From Mycobacterium sp. (lineage in GTDB: Bacteria; Actinomycetota; Actinomycetes; Mycobacteriales; Mycobacteriaceae), in assembly GCA_003165155.1 (NCBI GenBank), contig PLSK01000157.1, positions 35,051 through 73,420 on the forward strand: a stretch of DNA of 38,370 nucleotides. The letters run 5' to 3'. How positions within the stretch are numbered: position 1 is the stretch's first letter; each line of letters starts with the position of its first letter. Of the stretch, positions 36,727 to 38,370 are shown in pieces. The notes beneath the pieces were generated by a model. The model was not told where the DNA came from and did not search any database. It saw only the letters and a list, made by a program, of their open reading frames with translations. Both the position numbers and the translations under genes were made by a program.

Positions 36727-36980
36727 CGCCCTGCACCGCCTTCCATGGTGGATGTGTAACCCCGTGCCCATAGTTGCGCGGGGGCCTGCGTCGCTCTACC
36801 CGCCAGGGGGCCGTGGCCCCCGGGGAGGTGCAGCTCGCCTGATTCCGAGTTCATCTGATTCGCCTCGCGACTGTTGGTTGTGGTGACACTGGTATTAGAT
36901 TTGCTGCTGATTCTAGATGAGTATGACGGGTTCGCATCTTTAACACGGACCTTGTTTAAAGATTGTGTCGCACTTGACAT
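36723..36980 (-). other. Open frame of 85 codons filling the espG5-eccD5 gap, doubtful gene
   Basis: ATG at 36980 lies 14 bases after the espG5 stop, has AAAGG about ten bases upstream, and its TGA overlaps the eccD5 ATG (ATGA). That placement is gene-like. Against it, the first 45 codons (SSATQSLNKVRVKDANPSYS and on) are AT-rich with poor third-position GC, the sequence matches no family I know, and the frame crosses a strong hairpin. More likely this is a leader region of eccD5. Confidence 0.2.
36806..36821 (-). terminator. GC-rich hairpin between espG5 and eccD5
   Basis: GGGGGCC-GT-GGCCCCC, a perfect seven-base stem, 80 bases before the eccD5 start. Such a stem would slow or stop transcripts from the esx-espG5 side, so eccD5-eccA5 could be expressed at a different level. 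Confidence 0.45.
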
Positions 36981-36993
36981 TTCGTATCGGCCT

Positions 36994-37908
36994 TTACACC
37001 CTGCTGTGATTTTTCCACTCGCCGTACGGTAGTGTGTCGAGCACCGTCTTCACGCCCACCTGGACCAATTGGGGGGTCGCCGGGCAGATGGCGAGCCAAG
37101 CTTCACCCGATCCAGCGGTTCGCGCTTGTTGGTAGAGGGCGATTCGGCCGCCTGAACCGTCTTTCAGCGATAGCACTGAGGCACTGGGCCCTTTGGCGTC
37201 GTCCCGGTACTGACGGGCGTACACCGCCACCTCGGCCGCCGGATCCGACAAGGCCTGACCCAGCGCGGCCACCGTGGCGGCGCTGATGCCCATTCGGCGT
37301 AGGTCGCCGCCGGAGAAGACGTTAAAGTCGGACTCCTGCCACGATTTGGTTGCTTCGAGCATGTCTTCCATCGGCACGTTGACCGCGTTGATCGCCGCGG
37401 GCTCGGCGTGGTGGATCGATTCCAAGCCGTCTATCACCAGCGCGGCGATCGAGGCGCTGTCGGCGATCGCAACATCGTCGACCGTGATGTCGTTGCCAAC
37501 CCGAACCGCTGATACCCAGTGCTGGTTGCGGCGGGCCAAAACCACTCGGAACTCGTTGTCGGGGATATCGCGGGAACCCGGCGGCTGGTTTTCGTCGTCG
37601 ACGATGCCGTAGAGCAACTTGCCCCGCGACAGCAAGGCGACGACTTCAATGTCGGGCGCCGCCAGCACCCGCATCCGAGCGGCGACCTGCTCATTCACTT
37701 CGTTTACGCCGCCACTGCCTTCGACAATGCCCTGCTCGCGCATCACCGCCATGCCAGGGTGTTCGTTCAGCCAGTCGCTCGAGTCGGTAGATACGTATGG
37801 CCGGCACCGCAACTCCGGAGCGACGTGCCGAATGTCCAGGAGTGCCTGAAGCATCCAGAAGCCGTCGACGTTGACGGTTATGTCGGTGCGGGTGCTCTGT
37901 TGATCCAT
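36994..37908 (-). CDS. espG5: EspG5, cytosolic chaperone for ESX-5 PE/PPE substrates
   Basis: A 304-residue protein that binds the tip of PPE proteins and keeps PE-PPE pairs soluble until ESX-5 export. N-terminal 'STRTDITVNVDGFWMLQALL' and C-terminal 'TVLDTLPYGEWKNHSRV' are characteristic. The sequence is nearly unchanged from the M. tuberculosis protein as I recall it, except for a short insertion near 64-70 (EGSGGVNEV). ATG at 37908 is used: GAGG lies seven bases upstream. An ATG one codon earlier is also open. It is separated from esxN by a hairpin-containing gap of 86 bases. Confidence 0.96.
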   Translation of the reverse strand: MDQQSTRTDITVNVDGFWMLQALLDIRHVAPELRCRPYVSTDSSDWLNEHPGMAVMREQGIVEGSGGVNEVNEQVAARMRVLAAPDIEVVALLSRGKLLYGIVDDENQPPGSRDIPDNEFRVVLARRNQHWVSAVRVGNDITVDDVAIADSASIAALVIDGLESIHHAEPAAINAVNVPMEDMLEATKSWQESDFNVFSGGDLRRMGISAATVAALGQALSDPAAEVAVYARQYRDDAKGPSASVLSLKDGSGGRIALYQQARTAGSGEAWLAICPATPQLVQVGVKTVLDTLPYGEWKNHSRV

Positions 37909-37949
37909 CACTACCTCGGGGTCGACGTGGCTAATACTGCAGAACGCGA

Positions 37950-37974
37950 CAGCACACCGACAGGTGGTGTGCTG
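37950..37974 (-). terminator. Hairpin between esxN and espG5
   Basis: CAGCACACC-GACAGGT-GGTGTGCTG forms a perfect nine-base stem, about 20 bases after the esxN stop. It is well placed as an attenuator or mRNA 3' stabiliser that would keep esxMN transcripts abundant relative to the machinery genes. Confidence 0.55.
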
Positions 37975-37994
37975 CCGCGTCCTGAAGTCGGGAT

Positions 37995-38279
37995 TTAGGC
38001 CCAGCTGGACCCGACGGCGCTGTCGGTGCTCGCCATGTTGCTACCGGCGGACTGCACGTTCTGGCCGTGCGAGTTGGCCTGCTCGTAGATCACCTGGAAG
38101 TTGCGACCCAGCTGGGTGATGAACTCCTGGCAAGCGACCGAACCGGAGCCGCCCCAGAAGTCACCGGCAGCCAGCACGTCGCGAACGATGGACTGGTGCT
38201 CTTGCTCGAGCGACGCGGCCTGGGCACGGATCGTTGCACCGTGCGTGTCGACATCGCCGAAACTGTAATTAATGGACAT
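37995..38279 (-). CDS. esxN: EsxN, WXG100 protein secreted by ESX-5
   Basis: A 94-residue Mtb9.9-family protein. The helix-turn-helix has the WxG turn in 'GDFWGGSGSVACQEF' at about 39-53; N-terminus 'MSINYSFGDVDTHGATIRAQ'; C-terminus 'NMASTDSAVGSSWA'. It is the EsxA-type partner that dimerises with the preceding EsxM-type protein. ATG follows AGGAG at nine bases. Intact. Confidence 0.96.
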   Translation of the reverse strand: MSINYSFGDVDTHGATIRAQAASLEQEHQSIVRDVLAAGDFWGGSGSVACQEFITQLGRNFQVIYEQANSHGQNVQSAGSNMASTDSAVGSSWA

Positions 38280-38329
38280 AGCAATGATCTCCTAACGTTT
38301 GAAAGGTTACGCAGCCGCGGCTTTTAGCG

Positions 38330-38370
38330 CTAGCTGCTGAGGATTTGCTGCGAGTGCTGCTCTTGCGCCT
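38330..38370 (-). CDS. esxM: EsxM-like WXG100 protein, C-terminal end only
   Basis: The last 12 codons read AQEQHSQQILSS before TAG at 38330-38332, the C-terminus of EsxM-type proteins. The rest is outside the window. It lies 51 bases before esxN, the usual esxM-esxN pair. Confidence 0.75.
   Translation of the reverse strand, partial: AQEQHSQQILSS

Overview
The window is chromosomal DNA from a slow-growing pathogenic Mycobacterium close to the M. tuberculosis / M. marinum / M. kansasii group. It runs nearly gene for gene with the M. tuberculosis stretch Rv1832 to Rv1792, shown here in reverse, so most genes lie on the minus strand. It is not M. tuberculosis itself. The PE_PGRS33 slot between bacA and the FAD oxidoreductase is empty, a VOC-fold gene and an F420-type nitroreductase gene are added, an IS200-type scar is present, and the PE/PPE region differs. 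Gene names rest on recalled family sequences and synteny; no database search was run.

Left part (1-9.5 kb): glycine cleavage and cell-envelope housekeeping. gcvB (P-protein, cut by the window edge) lies behind a tandem glycine riboswitch. It is followed upstream by the MerR regulator resR, a DUF151 protein, a second MerR regulator (Rv1828-like) and garA (FHA switch of 2-oxoglutarate metabolism), the last two overlapping by one base. Then come gcvH, two DUF881 proteins flanking a small basic membrane protein, and pgsA2. Two mycobacterial repeat loci lie here: a MIRU-type repeat between sbp and the Rv1825-like gene, and a 57-bp tandem repeat with internal hairpins between pgsA2 and secA2.

Middle part (9.5-22.7 kb): secA2, ilvG, bacA (plus strand), a KstD-like FAD oxidoreductase translationally coupled to a VOC protein, a TetR regulator divergent from a Ddn-like nitroreductase across a perfect palindrome, a secreted trypsin-fold protease, an IS200/IS605 tnpA remnant, a sterol-desaturase-like enzyme, a gutted NDH-2-like gene, and mgtC.

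Right part (22.7-38.4 kb): the magnesium/PE-PPE region and the ESX-5 locus. Read on the minus strand from the right edge, the order is esxM-like (partial), esxN, espG5, eccD5, mycP5, eccE5, eccA5, a truncated mini-PE, a PPE, an M-box magnesium riboswitch, a decayed PE20-PPE31-esx-esx block, an AT-rich gap, then intact PE, PPE, PPE, Rv1810-like and mgtC. ESX-5 is the secretion system that exports PE/PPE and EsxN-type proteins, so machine and substrates sit together.

The most unusual points are four. The M-box survives in front of broken PE20/PPE31 genes. The last PPE protein carries a C-terminal extension resembling the soluble C-terminus of the neighbouring MgtC. Two drastically shortened open frames (a 38-residue PE start and a 27-residue Esx head-to-tail fusion) keep good ribosome binding sites. 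At least five genes in about 8 kb carry internal deletions, which suggests local reductive evolution.
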